Assembly: GCA_002336805.1 (NCBI GenBank) | Contig: DDEZ01000011.1 | Coordinates: 744,001 to 808,000, forward strand | DNA: 64,000 nucleotides | Origin: Bacteroidetes bacterium UBA1941 | GTDB lineage: Bacteria > Bacteroidota > Bacteroidia > Chitinophagales > LD1 | Direction: 5' to 3' | Shown: piece by piece, positions 17,393 to 25,873 of the stretch | Layout of the letters: each line of letters begins with the position of its first letter | Position numbering within the stretch: position 1 is the first letter of the stretch | Made by a program: the position numbers and the translations under genes | The notes under the pieces: model-generated | Database searches by the model: none | The model's input: only the letters and a program-made list of their open reading frames with translations | What the model was told of the DNA's origin: nothing

Positions 17393-18997
17393 CTAGTCTA
17401 TCTGTACCCTGTAGCTCTTAGGATACTTCACAGTATACGACAAACGTTCTTTCTGTTCTTTGCCTGATGGTATGTTGAGCTTCCAGGTCACCTTGCCGGT
17501 CTCTGTATCGCGGGTAGCGCCATCGTGAGTGATATCATCTATAGAGATATCCTTGTCTGTGGTCACAGGCACCTGATCCTCTATCGTGATATTGATAGGG
17601 AACTTCTTATTGTTCCGCACCGATATCTCAAACGATGCTGCTGCGGTCTTCTTGTCAGACAGTATCACGCGCTTGTTGTAGTCCTTCACCTGCTTGCGCT
17701 CCACGGTGATGCCCTTGTCTACACCTAGTGAGAGATTCAGTGTGTCATCGGTGTTAGCCAGGCTGAAGGCTGTCTTGCCGGTGTAGGTACCCTCATAGTA
17801 GAGGTTCACCTCACCGTCCATCAGGTTGTAGTCCAGCCAGTTTGGTATGTGTGCCATCAGGTAGGCTTTCTTCTCGCGCTTAGGTACGCAGAAGTATTCA
17901 AACGAAGCAGGTATATCTTGCTGCTTCATATCTACGGCGCGTATCTGGCCATCGTTCACCACCGTGTAGGTAGTAGCCAGCTCAAAGCTGATACTTGTGG
18001 CGTTTTGTGTTTGAGGAGTGTAGGCTACGTTGCTTTCCGCCTTCACATCAAGATACTGTGAATCCGCAGCGGCTTTTTTGTATCGAGGTGCTGCTGGAGC
18101 AGACATAAATCCGTACATCGCATTAACAGGAGTAGCTATCAGGTTTCTCAGCCACAGGGGGGCCAGTGTAGGCGCTATACCGGACTCATTAGGATTGCCG
18201 TTAGAGAAGGCTATGCGTACGTCCTTCCACTGCTCGCCGGTGTTCTGCCATACATTGGCCTTGTACTTCAGGGTGAGAGGCTTATTGATGTCATCTACAT
18301 AGAGGTCATAGGATGGATTCCAGCCAGCATTGGCCACTACATAGCTGAGCGTAAAGTCACCTGTAGCCCCTGCCTGAGACTGTACGGTCACCACCACATC
18401 CATGGTAGAGGTCTCAGTGTTGGCATTGAGCGCAGCGATCTGCTCATTGATGCGGTTGATACTGTCTTGTTCTTTCTGTATGCGCTCATTGTAGTCTATC
18501 TCGTTAAACTTCAGGTCGCGCAGGCGGGTGCGGTGCAGGTCCAGTACGGCTGCGAGGTCGGTAGCCTTGAGGCCGGTGTTATCGCCGCCTACTTTGTAGT
18601 TAGCTTCCAGCATCTTCTCCTCTTCGGTATAGATGCTGAGGGTAGCGCGGTCGCGGGTCTGCTGCTTCTCCCACACCTTGCGGGAGCTCTGCAGCGCCTC
18701 TATATCTTTACGCTTCTCCTGGTCGTGCATCTTATTGGGCACAGGAGAGACAGACAGGATGGTAAAGCCCCCGCTGGCCTCTACGCGCAGGCTGCTCTGG
18801 TCCATGTACGGCGATATACCGGTAAAGGTGAGCTCACTGCGCCCGGCAGAGATACTGGTCTGCGTCACGCGCGTCACCTGTGCTCCCTGCGGGAAAACAG
18901 TCACTCGGGTGACCTTTGACTCTATGTTCTTTGAAATAGTCTGTGCCGTGGCAGCAATGGTGACGAGCAGCGCCACCAGGAGGGTTGTTACTTTCAT
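17393..18997 (-). CDS. DUF4139/DUF4140 protein (mucoidy inhibitor MuiA-like)
   Basis: 534-aa exported protein. It has a signal peptide (about residues 1-18, ending ATAQ), an N-terminal DUF4140 region (VTRVTVFPQGAQVTR, LTFTGISPYMDQSSLRV), a coiled coil (about 95-195), and a C-terminal DUF4139 region of beta strands (LSYVVANAGWNPSYDLYV, then VEVTIEDQVP-like NITIEDQVPVT). Family members are periplasmic or surface beta proteins named after a mucoidy inhibitor; mechanism unknown. The GWNPSYDL motif is the strongest family mark. Transcribed alone with a strong terminator. Confidence 0.88.
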   Translation of the reverse strand: MKVTTLLVALLVTIAATAQTISKNIESKVTRVTVFPQGAQVTRVTQTSISAGRSELTFTGISPYMDQSSLRVEASGGFTILSVSPVPNKMHDQEKRKDIEALQSSRKVWEKQQTRDRATLSIYTEEEKMLEANYKVGGDNTGLKATDLAAVLDLHRTRLRDLKFNEIDYNERIQKEQDSINRINEQIAALNANTETSTMDVVVTVQSQAGATGDFTLSYVVANAGWNPSYDLYVDDINKPLTLKYKANVWQNTGEQWKDVRIAFSNGNPNESGIAPTLAPLWLRNLIATPVNAMYGFMSAPAAPRYKKAAADSQYLDVKAESNVAYTPQTQNATSISFELATTYTVVNDGQIRAVDMKQQDIPASFEYFCVPKREKKAYLMAHIPNWLDYNLMDGEVNLYYEGTYTGKTAFSLANTDDTLNLSLGVDKGITVERKQVKDYNKRVILSDKKTAAASFEISVRNNKKFPINITIEDQVPVTTDKDISIDDITHDGATRDTETGKVTWKLNIPSGKEQKERLSYTVKYPKSYRVQID

Positions 18998-19322
18998 GCG
19001 TGTGTATTTAGTTTATCAATGCCTATCACATCTGTGATATATGACAAAGACTATGGACCCCTCAAAGTTCCATAAATTACCACCACACATCGTCACTCTA
19101 TTGTGATTTTTTTAGAAATGCGAAAGTCAGCCCAAATGAAATGTTCTTCTGTATTAAGCCTCCCTTTAGGGAGGTTTGGAGGGTTTGTATTTAAGCCTCC
19201 TTTTAGGTCGTAGATCCCGATGCAGTCGGGAGAGGTTTGGAGGGTTTGTATTTCGCATTAAAAGCCTTCCCCTTTGGGGAAGGTTTGGATGGGGACTGTA
19301 TTAGGGATTTAGGGAGAGGTGC
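18998..19322. repeat. Intergenic hairpin repeats
   Basis: 325 nt without a gene. Contains GCCTCCCTTTAGGGAGG and TTTGGAGGG (19153-19188), a copy of the GTCGTAGATCCCGATGCAGTCGG element (19195-19245), and a CCTTCCCC/GGGGAAGG hairpin (19265-19283). On the minus strand the last is followed by CTTTTAA and may terminate the 473-aa gene. Confidence 0.65.
19265..19283 (-). terminator. Probable terminator of the 473-aa protein gene
   Basis: 8-bp stem CCTTCCCC/GGGGAAGG with a 3-nt loop and a short CTTTTAA tract on the minus strand, 40 nt after the stop codon. It also belongs to the dispersed hairpin family. Confidence 0.5.
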
Positions 19323-20744
19323 TCAGTGCTTCACCTCACACGGATAGTCAAAGAGGCAGCGCGCTTTGATATACTCGGCTACAAAGTCCGGTACATAGCG
19401 CTCCCAGCCATCTTCACCGCTCTTGATCATCTGTATCACATTGTTTGAGAAGATCTGGAGCAGGGACGGATCGTAGCCCTTCACATCTATCAGAAACCTG
19501 CACGTCTTCATATAGGCAAAGAGGTGCAGGAGGGATTCAGAGATAGGATAGTTCTCCAGCGTGATGAGTGGTGCATCTGCTGTAGGCTGGTAGGGATACA
19601 CCAGCATCTTCGTATTGCGCTGAAATATCTCGCCAAAGTAGTGCAGTATCTCACTCTGCGGGTCGGCATAGTGATCCTCATTGAGTAGCTCCATGAGGTT
19701 CATCACACCTATCACGATGCCTATATTCTTGGGCCTGCAGCGGCGCAGGTAGGCCAGCAGGGTGTCGTGCTTCTGGCAGTTTGACACCATCACGGTGTGG
19801 CCCAGGCTGCACAGCACATCGGTACGGTCCAGAAAGTCCTTGTCGTCAAATCCAGCATTGGCCTCCAGGTTATTGATCGTGAGCTCGCTGATAGCCAGCA
19901 GCTGATCATCCTGACAGTCAGGAAACTGTTCTTTGAAAGTCTGTATGCCCGCGTTAAACATATCCTCGCTCACCTTGGTCACCGGGCGGAATCGTCCGCG
20001 CAGGCACAGGATGTTGCGCTTGTAGAGGATATCTTTAGGCTGGTAAACTTCCTTGTCCGGGCCAAAGATCGTACCGCTGGTAAAGGCCTTCTTCACCAGC
20101 ATCAGCGCCAGCAGGCGGTTGTCCACTGAGGCAAAGTCAGCACCCGTGATACGCAGCATGTCTATCTCTGCCTGGTCCGTAGTGAGGTTATCCATCAGCG
20201 ACCCGACGAAGGCATCCATATCCTGCGCATACCAGTAGCAGGCGTAGATCAGGTTCACACCCAGGCCGCCTATGGTGCGCTGCTGTAGCAGGGCGTCGTT
20301 CTCTTTCAGCCGCACGTGCATGATCACTTCATTCACCGGCCCCTGGGGCACCAGCTGAAAGCGCAGCCCCATCCAGCAGTGCGGATCGTTATTGCGGTGA
20401 TAGTTGATAGTAGTACAGGTATCTGCAAAGGCAAAGAAACGGCGGTGTACGTACTTGTCATCTGTGAGGCGGTTCTCTACCAGGTCGTACTCGTGTGCCA
20501 GCATCCGCTTCACGCGGCTCTCGCTCACATAGCGGCCGGAGCCCTCCTCGCCATAGATAGAGTCAGAGAAGGTCATGTCATAGGCAGACATCGTCTTGGC
20601 GATGGTGCCCGAGGCGCCACCTACCTGAAAGAATGTCCGCGCCACCTCCTGCCCCGCACCGATCTCGGCAAAGGTGCCGTAGATAGAGTTCTCCAGGTTT
20701 ATCTTAAATGCCTTCCGCTTGATCGAAACTACTTCCCGTTCCAT
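19323..20744 (-). CDS. Conserved protein of unknown function (EIGAGQEVAR family)
   Basis: 473-aa cytoplasmic protein with no signal peptide or TM helix. The N-terminal block YGTFAEIGAGQEVARTFFQVGGASGTIAKTMSAYD (given here as one family landmark; key parts EIGAGQEVAR and GTIAKTMSAYD, residues about 26-56) is very conserved across bacteria. Database names for this family (TonB receptor, NadD) are, to my knowledge, misannotations: none of the motifs of those families is visible here. A TATATTTG -7 box on the minus strand (20782-20789) lies 37 nt upstream of the ATG. Function unknown. Confidence 0.8.
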   Translation of the reverse strand: MEREVVSIKRKAFKINLENSIYGTFAEIGAGQEVARTFFQVGGASGTIAKTMSAYDMTFSDSIYGEEGSGRYVSESRVKRMLAHEYDLVENRLTDDKYVHRRFFAFADTCTTINYHRNNDPHCWMGLRFQLVPQGPVNEVIMHVRLKENDALLQQRTIGGLGVNLIYACYWYAQDMDAFVGSLMDNLTTDQAEIDMLRITGADFASVDNRLLALMLVKKAFTSGTIFGPDKEVYQPKDILYKRNILCLRGRFRPVTKVSEDMFNAGIQTFKEQFPDCQDDQLLAISELTINNLEANAGFDDKDFLDRTDVLCSLGHTVMVSNCQKHDTLLAYLRRCRPKNIGIVIGVMNLMELLNEDHYADPQSEILHYFGEIFQRNTKMLVYPYQPTADAPLITLENYPISESLLHLFAYMKTCRFLIDVKGYDPSLLQIFSNNVIQMIKSGEDGWERYVPDFVAEYIKARCLFDYPCEVKH

Positions 20745-21037
20745 TTATATATACTCCCCGTGATTTACTTTTGTGGTTTAACAAATATAATAACGAAAAA
20801 GGGGACTTTAGGTTCCGATAACGTTAATTAAGAGTGCTCAAAAGACACTTGGCCTGGGCCCTGGTTTGATCGGGACACTTACACTGAAAAATTGAATAAG
20901 GGAGCTAGATTCTCTTGCCGCTGTCGGCCAGACCGGCAGGATCAGGTCTTTGCTCTTGATATACCCGTCCGGTATACCTAGAAAAGGGTATATGGCTAAT
21001 AATTAATATAGAAAAAATGATTTTTTATTTGAATTTA
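20745..21037. other. Intergenic region, nothing recognised except short hairpins
   Basis: Divergent region between the 473-aa gene and the protease operon. It holds the -7 box of the minus-strand gene (20782-20789) and two short hairpins: GCCGCTGTCGGCC/ GACCGGC near 20920-20940 and ATATACCC/GGGTATAT (20958-20992). No ORF is supported. Confidence 0.5.
20782..20789 (-). promoter_or_regulatory. -7 box (TATATTTG) of the 473-aa protein gene
   Basis: Exact TAnnTTTG on the minus strand, 37 nt before the ATG at 20744. A -33 TTTG is not evident. Confidence 0.45.
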
Positions 21038-21068
21038 TTTGTTTGAGTCATGCGTAGCTGTATCTTTG
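21038..21068 (+). promoter_or_regulatory. Bacteroidota sigma-A promoter of the protease operon
   Basis: TTTG (21038-21041), a 19-nt spacer, then TATCTTTG (21061-21068): an exact match to TTTG-N19-21-TAnnTTTG. Transcription would begin near 21074, which rules out the TTG at 21079 as a comfortable start and supports ATG 21103. Confidence 0.8.
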
Positions 21069-21102
21069 GGATATAACATTGTTGACATTAAAGGACCTAC
21101 TT

Positions 21103-22617
21103 ATGTCTACCATTCCTCACAGCAGAGCGCAGTCTAAGGCCGAATACATCTGGGCTGGGATCATAGCGATATATCTCATAGTCGTTTTTATCATAGCATT
21201 TATATTTCTGGCGGGCTGCTGGCACTGTCTCTCGCTTACTGGCGGGGGGAGTGTTCCGTTTGAGGTCATCGTTTCTGCGGGCCTCATAGGGAGCATGGTC
21301 ATATCATGTGGCCATCTGTCGGTCCATATAGGGGTGAGGACTTTCCGTGTACAGTGGGCGCTGTGGTACTTCGTCCAGCCTCTTATCGGTGGCGGTATGG
21401 CGCTTATAGCATACTGGGGTATGGAGGGCGGCATCCTGGCCACCAATGCACCTCAAGGGTTCAAGCTGTTTCTATGCTCCCTCTTCGCCATGTTTTCCAG
21501 CGATGCCACGCGCAGATTGCGGACCTGGTTCGGCAACTATGAGTTTGCCGCAAAGCCGCCTGAGGCGAAGGATGGCGCGGCTGCTAATAGTACTACTGGT
21601 GACTTTAATAGTTTGTCTACTGACAAACAAAAAGATATTCTCGAAAAATATGTAGCGGCCAATCAAAGCGATATGAAGCGGCAATACCCCAATGTGGAGC
21701 ATATCGAGGTTGGTTTCAAGAGAAAAGATTCGAAACCTACAGGTCAGCGTGCAATTGTCTTTTTTGTGATCAATAAAGGGGCTGTTTCGAATACAGGGAC
21801 GCTGCCTGCAACCATTACAATAAAAGATGGCGATACAAAATATAATGTACCAACTGATGTCAGGAATGCAACGCTGGCAGTTTCCTTGGCTTATAATACC
21901 TGTGAAGGACAGCTTGTAAAAAATCCAGGATGTAGCGTAGGCACACCTACTTCTGACGAGAGCGGTAGTATTGGGTTTATAGCAACAAAATACTATGACA
22001 GCGATCCCTCACATGATGAGAAGGTGATGGTAAGCTGTTACCACGTCATTGCACCGGCTAAGACATTGAGGAAGGATTGGGCTTATAGCAATTACGATAA
22101 TAAAAGCGACAATCTTGTACAAAGCCCTTCTAGAAAAGATACAACAGGGCACTCCAATATCATAGGCTGTATGATAGAAGGGTGCATTACTACATATTTG
22201 GATATAGCCTTGGTTAGGCTCTATAATAACCAATCCGTAGTCAATAAAGTAAAAATGCCTGATGGAGGATCATTGACATGTTCTACTTACTGTTCATCCA
22301 AAGACATTAATAAAAGCAAAGCTGTTTTTATGATGGGGCGCACGTCTGGATTCGTGAGCGCTACGGTCTCTAATCCTGTAGTGGATGATGTGGTGGTAAA
22401 ATATTCAGAAAATATTCGAAATGCTTTTGATGATCTTATTGAGATCACTGCAGACGGCTCTGCGACATTTGCTGGTGGTGACTCCGGGGCTTTGATATAT
22501 GATACTCAAGGCAAAGCGGTTGGTATTCTTACTTGTGGATATGAGAACGAGCCTCACAAGGCGTACATTGTAAAAATCGAATCAATTTTAAACCTTTTAA
22601 ACCTAATACTGCTATGA
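21103..22617 (+). CDS. Membrane-anchored trypsin-like serine protease
   Basis: 504 aa from ATG 21103 (AAAGGA 7 nt upstream). The N-terminal ~150 residues hold three to four TM helices followed by a short cytoplasmic-type segment (SSDATRRLRTWF). After a linker, residues ~165-500 form a chymotrypsin-fold domain: a lead-in with LPATITIKDG and VPTDVR, then a complete triad: His314 in SCYHVIAP, Asp367 in YLDIALVRL, and Ser461 in GGDSGALIYD. The VPTDV lead-in is seen in stand-alone bacterial S1 proteases related to the Nal1 type. The first ~490 nt have GC content like the neighbours, while the rest is AT-rich, as are the next gene and its start. ATGA overlap couples it to the next gene. Confidence 0.8.
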   Translation: MSTIPHSRAQSKAEYIWAGIIAIYLIVVFIIAFIFLAGCWHCLSLTGGGSVPFEVIVSAGLIGSMVISCGHLSVHIGVRTFRVQWALWYFVQPLIGGGMALIAYWGMEGGILATNAPQGFKLFLCSLFAMFSSDATRRLRTWFGNYEFAAKPPEAKDGAAANSTTGDFNSLSTDKQKDILEKYVAANQSDMKRQYPNVEHIEVGFKRKDSKPTGQRAIVFFVINKGAVSNTGTLPATITIKDGDTKYNVPTDVRNATLAVSLAYNTCEGQLVKNPGCSVGTPTSDESGSIGFIATKYYDSDPSHDEKVMVSCYHVIAPAKTLRKDWAYSNYDNKSDNLVQSPSRKDTTGHSNIIGCMIEGCITTYLDIALVRLYNNQSVVNKVKMPDGGSLTCSTYCSSKDINKSKAVFMMGRTSGFVSATVSNPVVDDVVVKYSENIRNAFDDLIEITADGSATFAGGDSGALIYDTQGKAVGILTCGYENEPHKAYIVKIESILNLLNLILL

Positions 22618-24167
22618 GGTATTTCTTAACAACTATTTTTGCTATTTCTCTTCTCTCCGGTTTCGGACAATCTGTAAAACTGATTGTAAAGGATGCTACG
22701 CCGATCACTCTGGAAAATAACGGATACGCACTTGTTAAAAAGGAGAATTTCGGTAATATAGAGATCAGAATCGATGATGCCAAAGGACATAATTGCGAGG
22801 TTTATGTCAAGTATAATAATAACAAGCCACCAGTGGCGGTGCCTGGTTCGGGAGATAACGCTACGTCCTATAGTATCAAAGTCCAGGACGACAAGCTGAA
22901 GATGCTTGATGTAATAGTCAAGATCGATGGCAAGCCTTCAGAGTATTTTATTTTGAAGCAAGTAGATGTTGATAATGTTACCGAGGACCCTGCGAAGCAG
23001 CCCGTATTACACTACTACTACATAGGCGTATCTCCCGATCAAAAAGACATCTCTGATCAGAATAAAGAGATTTCTAGTGCAGATTTTAAAGCATTAAAAT
23101 TTGGAGTCAAAGGTTTCACGACAGGAAATTATTTCTTGCATATCGATGGTACAAAGAACGTGGTACAACCTATTCCTATTAACACAGGGAGGAATATCGA
23201 TTTGAAGTCTTATACAAACGATATACAGAGTATAACGGTAACTGTCTTTAGTGGTGCTGCTCCTGTGCCGGGAGGGTCTTTCACATTTACCATTAATGAC
23301 GCTAGTGCTGCTAATGATCGATCTTCAGATACCGATACTACTGACGATAATGCGGACCAATTTGGTACCATGTTTGGTGGGTTGTTATCCTATAATTTTG
23401 TCAATAAAACGAGCTGGAAGGGTTTAATGCCAGAGTTGCAAGGTGGCTTCAGTCATAATACCAAAACCCTAGATGTTGGAAAGAAAAGTACATTAGGTCT
23501 GAGCTCCAACTTTATATTGTCTAGCGCTAGTTATGGACTAGTCGATTCTGGTAACTATTTGGCAGCCTTGATGCTACCCGGCACTTTTAATATGGCCCTC
23601 GGTACAAGTCCTATTTTTGTGTTTAATAAAGAAGCAAAAAAGGAAAGCGCCGTATTTATGACCATTGCCACTGGTCTGAAAGTTATAACAGGGATCAAGG
23701 AAAGTAAGGGGGCCATAGTACAAGGTAATCTCAAGCTTGGCTTGGGACTCAAGATCAGTGACTTCTTTTCCATTACGGCCACTGGTATTTTCGGTTGGCA
23801 TAATCTTAGCACCGACCAGGAAGATAATTTCCGCACTCTTTTTAATAAGCCTGTGATCCCAGGCCAGCGTGGTAATAATACGGCAATTCAGTATCTGGTC
23901 TTACAAGGCCAATTCAAAGTTGATGTCAATCGAAAGGATGCAGAGCCTCTTCATCTCGGCTACTTATTTATTGATTATCGTGCTGCCAATCGCGCAGGAT
24001 ATTTTGACTTTAAGCCACAAGCCTTCTTTACCATCGGATTCAGAAAAACTTTTGATTTCAGTACGAAACAGCTTGCAAGAGATGCACAGGCTATGGGAGA
24101 TGACGGAAAACGTAAAACTAAGGCTAAAAAACAGCGCGCAACTTACACCGAATCCTTCCAAAACTAG
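22614..24167 (+). CDS. Exported protein with putative outer-membrane beta-barrel
   Basis: 517 aa. A signal peptide (RYFLTTIFAISLLSGFGQS) is followed by a ~230-residue periplasmic part with beta-rich, Ig-like strands (YALVKKENFGNIEIRI, YSIKVQDDKLKML) and an Asp/Thr-rich linker (about 240-255). Residues ~260-490 alternate hydrophobic and polar residues with many Gly (GGLLSYNFV, LKLGLGLKISDFFSITATG, FFTIGFRKTFDF), as expected for a transmembrane barrel. It ends in a basic tail (KRKTKAKKQRA), which is odd for a barrel. I recognise no family. Starts on the ATGA overlap with the protease stop; AT-rich. Confidence 0.65.
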   Translation: MRYFLTTIFAISLLSGFGQSVKLIVKDATPITLENNGYALVKKENFGNIEIRIDDAKGHNCEVYVKYNNNKPPVAVPGSGDNATSYSIKVQDDKLKMLDVIVKIDGKPSEYFILKQVDVDNVTEDPAKQPVLHYYYIGVSPDQKDISDQNKEISSADFKALKFGVKGFTTGNYFLHIDGTKNVVQPIPINTGRNIDLKSYTNDIQSITVTVFSGAAPVPGGSFTFTINDASAANDRSSDTDTTDDNADQFGTMFGGLLSYNFVNKTSWKGLMPELQGGFSHNTKTLDVGKKSTLGLSSNFILSSASYGLVDSGNYLAALMLPGTFNMALGTSPIFVFNKEAKKESAVFMTIATGLKVITGIKESKGAIVQGNLKLGLGLKISDFFSITATGIFGWHNLSTDQEDNFRTLFNKPVIPGQRGNNTAIQYLVLQGQFKVDVNRKDAEPLHLGYLFIDYRAANRAGYFDFKPQAFFTIGFRKTFDFSTKQLARDAQAMGDDGKRKTKAKKQRATYTESFQN

Positions 24168-24171
24168 CCCT

Positions 24172-24750
24172 ATGAACCGAATCCTTCTCGTACTGTCTTT
24201 CTCACTCTTACTCGCGAGCTGCCACATGCCCACCTGTAGCACTTGCAAGGAACCATCTGCATCCAGCTTCAGGAAGGTGTTTGGAGATAGTATACAGGCG
24301 GTGGTCTATCGGGACCAGCCTGTCACGGCGCAGGATGAGGGATTTCTGCGCTCATTGACCTTTGAGGATATGAACTTTGATCTCGATAGGATCAAACATC
24401 AACCGCTCAATATGGTAAAAAACTTCAACATCCTGCTTCCGTTCAAAGAGGCCGACACCTGCCGTCAATTAAAGGTGGATTTCCGGTTTACTTATGATAT
24501 CAGTACAAAAGATACCTTGATGCTTGATTTCATAGCTCCTGATAGCACCTATAAAGTGTGGGTGACAGATACAACCCGCGGTCTGCTATCCGAGTCCAGC
24601 GGTTTCATGAGCTTTACTACTACGGCAAAGCAGGGGGCGGATTTCCTTAAGCTGCAGGTGCATATGTCCCTACATAGCGATACCATAGGCCGGGTGAGCA
24701 AGGTTAACATTAGTTCCTGTGATGTGGTATGTGCCGCAGCCAGGCACTGA
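24172..24750 (+). CDS. Putative lipoprotein, third gene of the protease operon
   Basis: 192 aa from ATG 24172, 4 nt after the barrel-protein stop. The signal NRILLVLSFSLLLASC places the lipidated Cys at residue 17; CHMPTCSTC adds two more Cys. The mature part is beta-rich (VDFRFTYDIS, VHMSLHSDTIG) with no family I can name. An upstream in-frame ORF extension to 23869 overlaps the previous gene and is not used. Location and spacing imply it works with the protease and barrel protein at the cell envelope. Confidence 0.7.
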   Translation: MNRILLVLSFSLLLASCHMPTCSTCKEPSASSFRKVFGDSIQAVVYRDQPVTAQDEGFLRSLTFEDMNFDLDRIKHQPLNMVKNFNILLPFKEADTCRQLKVDFRFTYDISTKDTLMLDFIAPDSTYKVWVTDTTRGLLSESSGFMSFTTTAKQGADFLKLQVHMSLHSDTIGRVSKVNISSCDVVCAAARH

Positions 24751-24771
24751 GACTGGGTAAAGCACGGTATC

Positions 24772-24797
24772 GAACAAACAACACGGCATGGTTGTTT
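24772..24797 (+). promoter_or_regulatory. ECF-type promoter of the carotenoid operon
   Basis: GAAC (24772-24775), 16 nt, TTGTTT (24792-24797). The same GAAC-N15/16-TTGTT(T/A) layout precedes other units of this cluster. The predicted transcription start falls just before ATG 24812, supporting that start for the Rieske gene over ATG 24788. Confidence 0.6.
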
Positions 24798-24811
24798 CAT
24801 ATCTACTAACC

Positions 24812-25873
24812 ATGCACCTGATCAAAAACCACTGGTACCTCGCCTGTTTTGAAGACGAGCTACAGCCCGGAGGGCACATCAGCCGTATGATATGCGGCGA
24901 GGATATCCTCATCTACCGCACCGCCTCAGGCCAGGTAGCAGCACTGGAGAACCGCTGCTGCCACCGCAATGTACAGCTATCACTCGGCTACGTAAAGGGA
25001 GAGCGCATGAAGTGCGGCTACCACGGCTGGGAGTTTGGCGCGGATGGGCGCTGCGGTCTGATACCATCGCTCGGCCCTGATGAGAAAATTCCCCGTGCGG
25101 CCTGTGTCAGGCAGTATCCGGTCAGGGCTCAGCATAAATGCGTCTGGGTCTTTGTGGGCGATCCGCTGCTGGCTGAGTTTGAAGAGATACCCCCCTTCAA
25201 AGAGCTGGACGAGTGGCCGATGGTGTACAACTACCATGTGATCAAAGCCAATATCAAGCTCGTGGCAGAGAGCCTCTTTGACTCGCACCATATCAACCAT
25301 GTACACCGCAAGAGCATCAAGACCCTGATGGGCAACCTGCACAATGAAAAGCCGGACTATCACCTCAGTATCACAGACCGGTCCCTGCACGGCTGGTACA
25401 TGCGGGATAACGAGGGTAGTATCTTTGAGAAGTTCTACTTCGGCTTTCAGGATAAGGTAGAGGCGCACTTTGGCTTCTGGTGCCCGCATAGCAGTATGCT
25501 GGACCTCCGGTTTCCGGCGCACCTGCATATGCCATCGCGCCGCATGGTCATCTATGAGCATTTCTACCAGGTAGACGAGGAGCACGTCATGATGATACAG
25601 ATCACCACCTGGCATCGTATCTTCCGCTACAATCCATGGTTTGCAAAGTGGTTTATGCTGCGCAAGAGTATGCAGATAGTAGAGGAGGATATCGCCTTTC
25701 TGGAGAGCAATAAATACTGGCACGACCGCCGCCAGCTGAATGATATGCTTATTCGCCCGGATGAGCTTACCTTTGAGTTCACACGCCTGTGGAATAAAAA
25801 CATACGCACTGATGCTACAAGACCTGATCAGAAAGAAGCTGCACCACTACCGCCAGCCACTCAGCTATTCTGA
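24812..25873 (+). CDS. Rieske [2Fe-2S] non-heme iron oxygenase
   Basis: 353 aa. The N-terminal Rieske domain has Cys49-x-His51 and Cys68-x2-His71 (motif CCHRN and CGYHGW), the exact C-x-H-x16-C-x2-H pattern. The C-terminal catalytic domain shows a D-x2-H-x4-H-type iron site (Asp157, His160, His165 in SLFDSHHINHVH). Such enzymes hydroxylate or desaturate rings with electrons passed from a reductase. It is the first gene of a six-gene carotenoid operon and overlaps the CrtU-like gene, so a carotenoid end group is the likely substrate. No ferredoxin or reductase is next to it, though a flavin reductase is in the cluster. Chosen start ATG 24812. Confidence 0.85.
   Translation: MHLIKNHWYLACFEDELQPGGHISRMICGEDILIYRTASGQVAALENRCCHRNVQLSLGYVKGERMKCGYHGWEFGADGRCGLIPSLGPDEKIPRAACVRQYPVRAQHKCVWVFVGDPLLAEFEEIPPFKELDEWPMVYNYHVIKANIKLVAESLFDSHHINHVHRKSIKTLMGNLHNEKPDYHLSITDRSLHGWYMRDNEGSIFEKFYFGFQDKVEAHFGFWCPHSSMLDLRFPAHLHMPSRRMVIYEHFYQVDEEHVMMIQITTWHRIFRYNPWFAKWFMLRKSMQIVEEDIAFLESNKYWHDRRQLNDMLIRPDELTFEFTRLWNKNIRTDATRPDQKEAAPLPPATQLF

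Noticed and set aside
21079..21102. TTG start for the protease
   Set aside because: It lies only ~5 nt after the predicted transcription start; ATG 21103 has an AAAGGA sequence at suitable spacing.
23869..24171. N-terminal extension of the third protease-operon gene
   Set aside because: It overlaps the barrel-protein gene by ~300 nt and hides an obvious lipoprotein signal.
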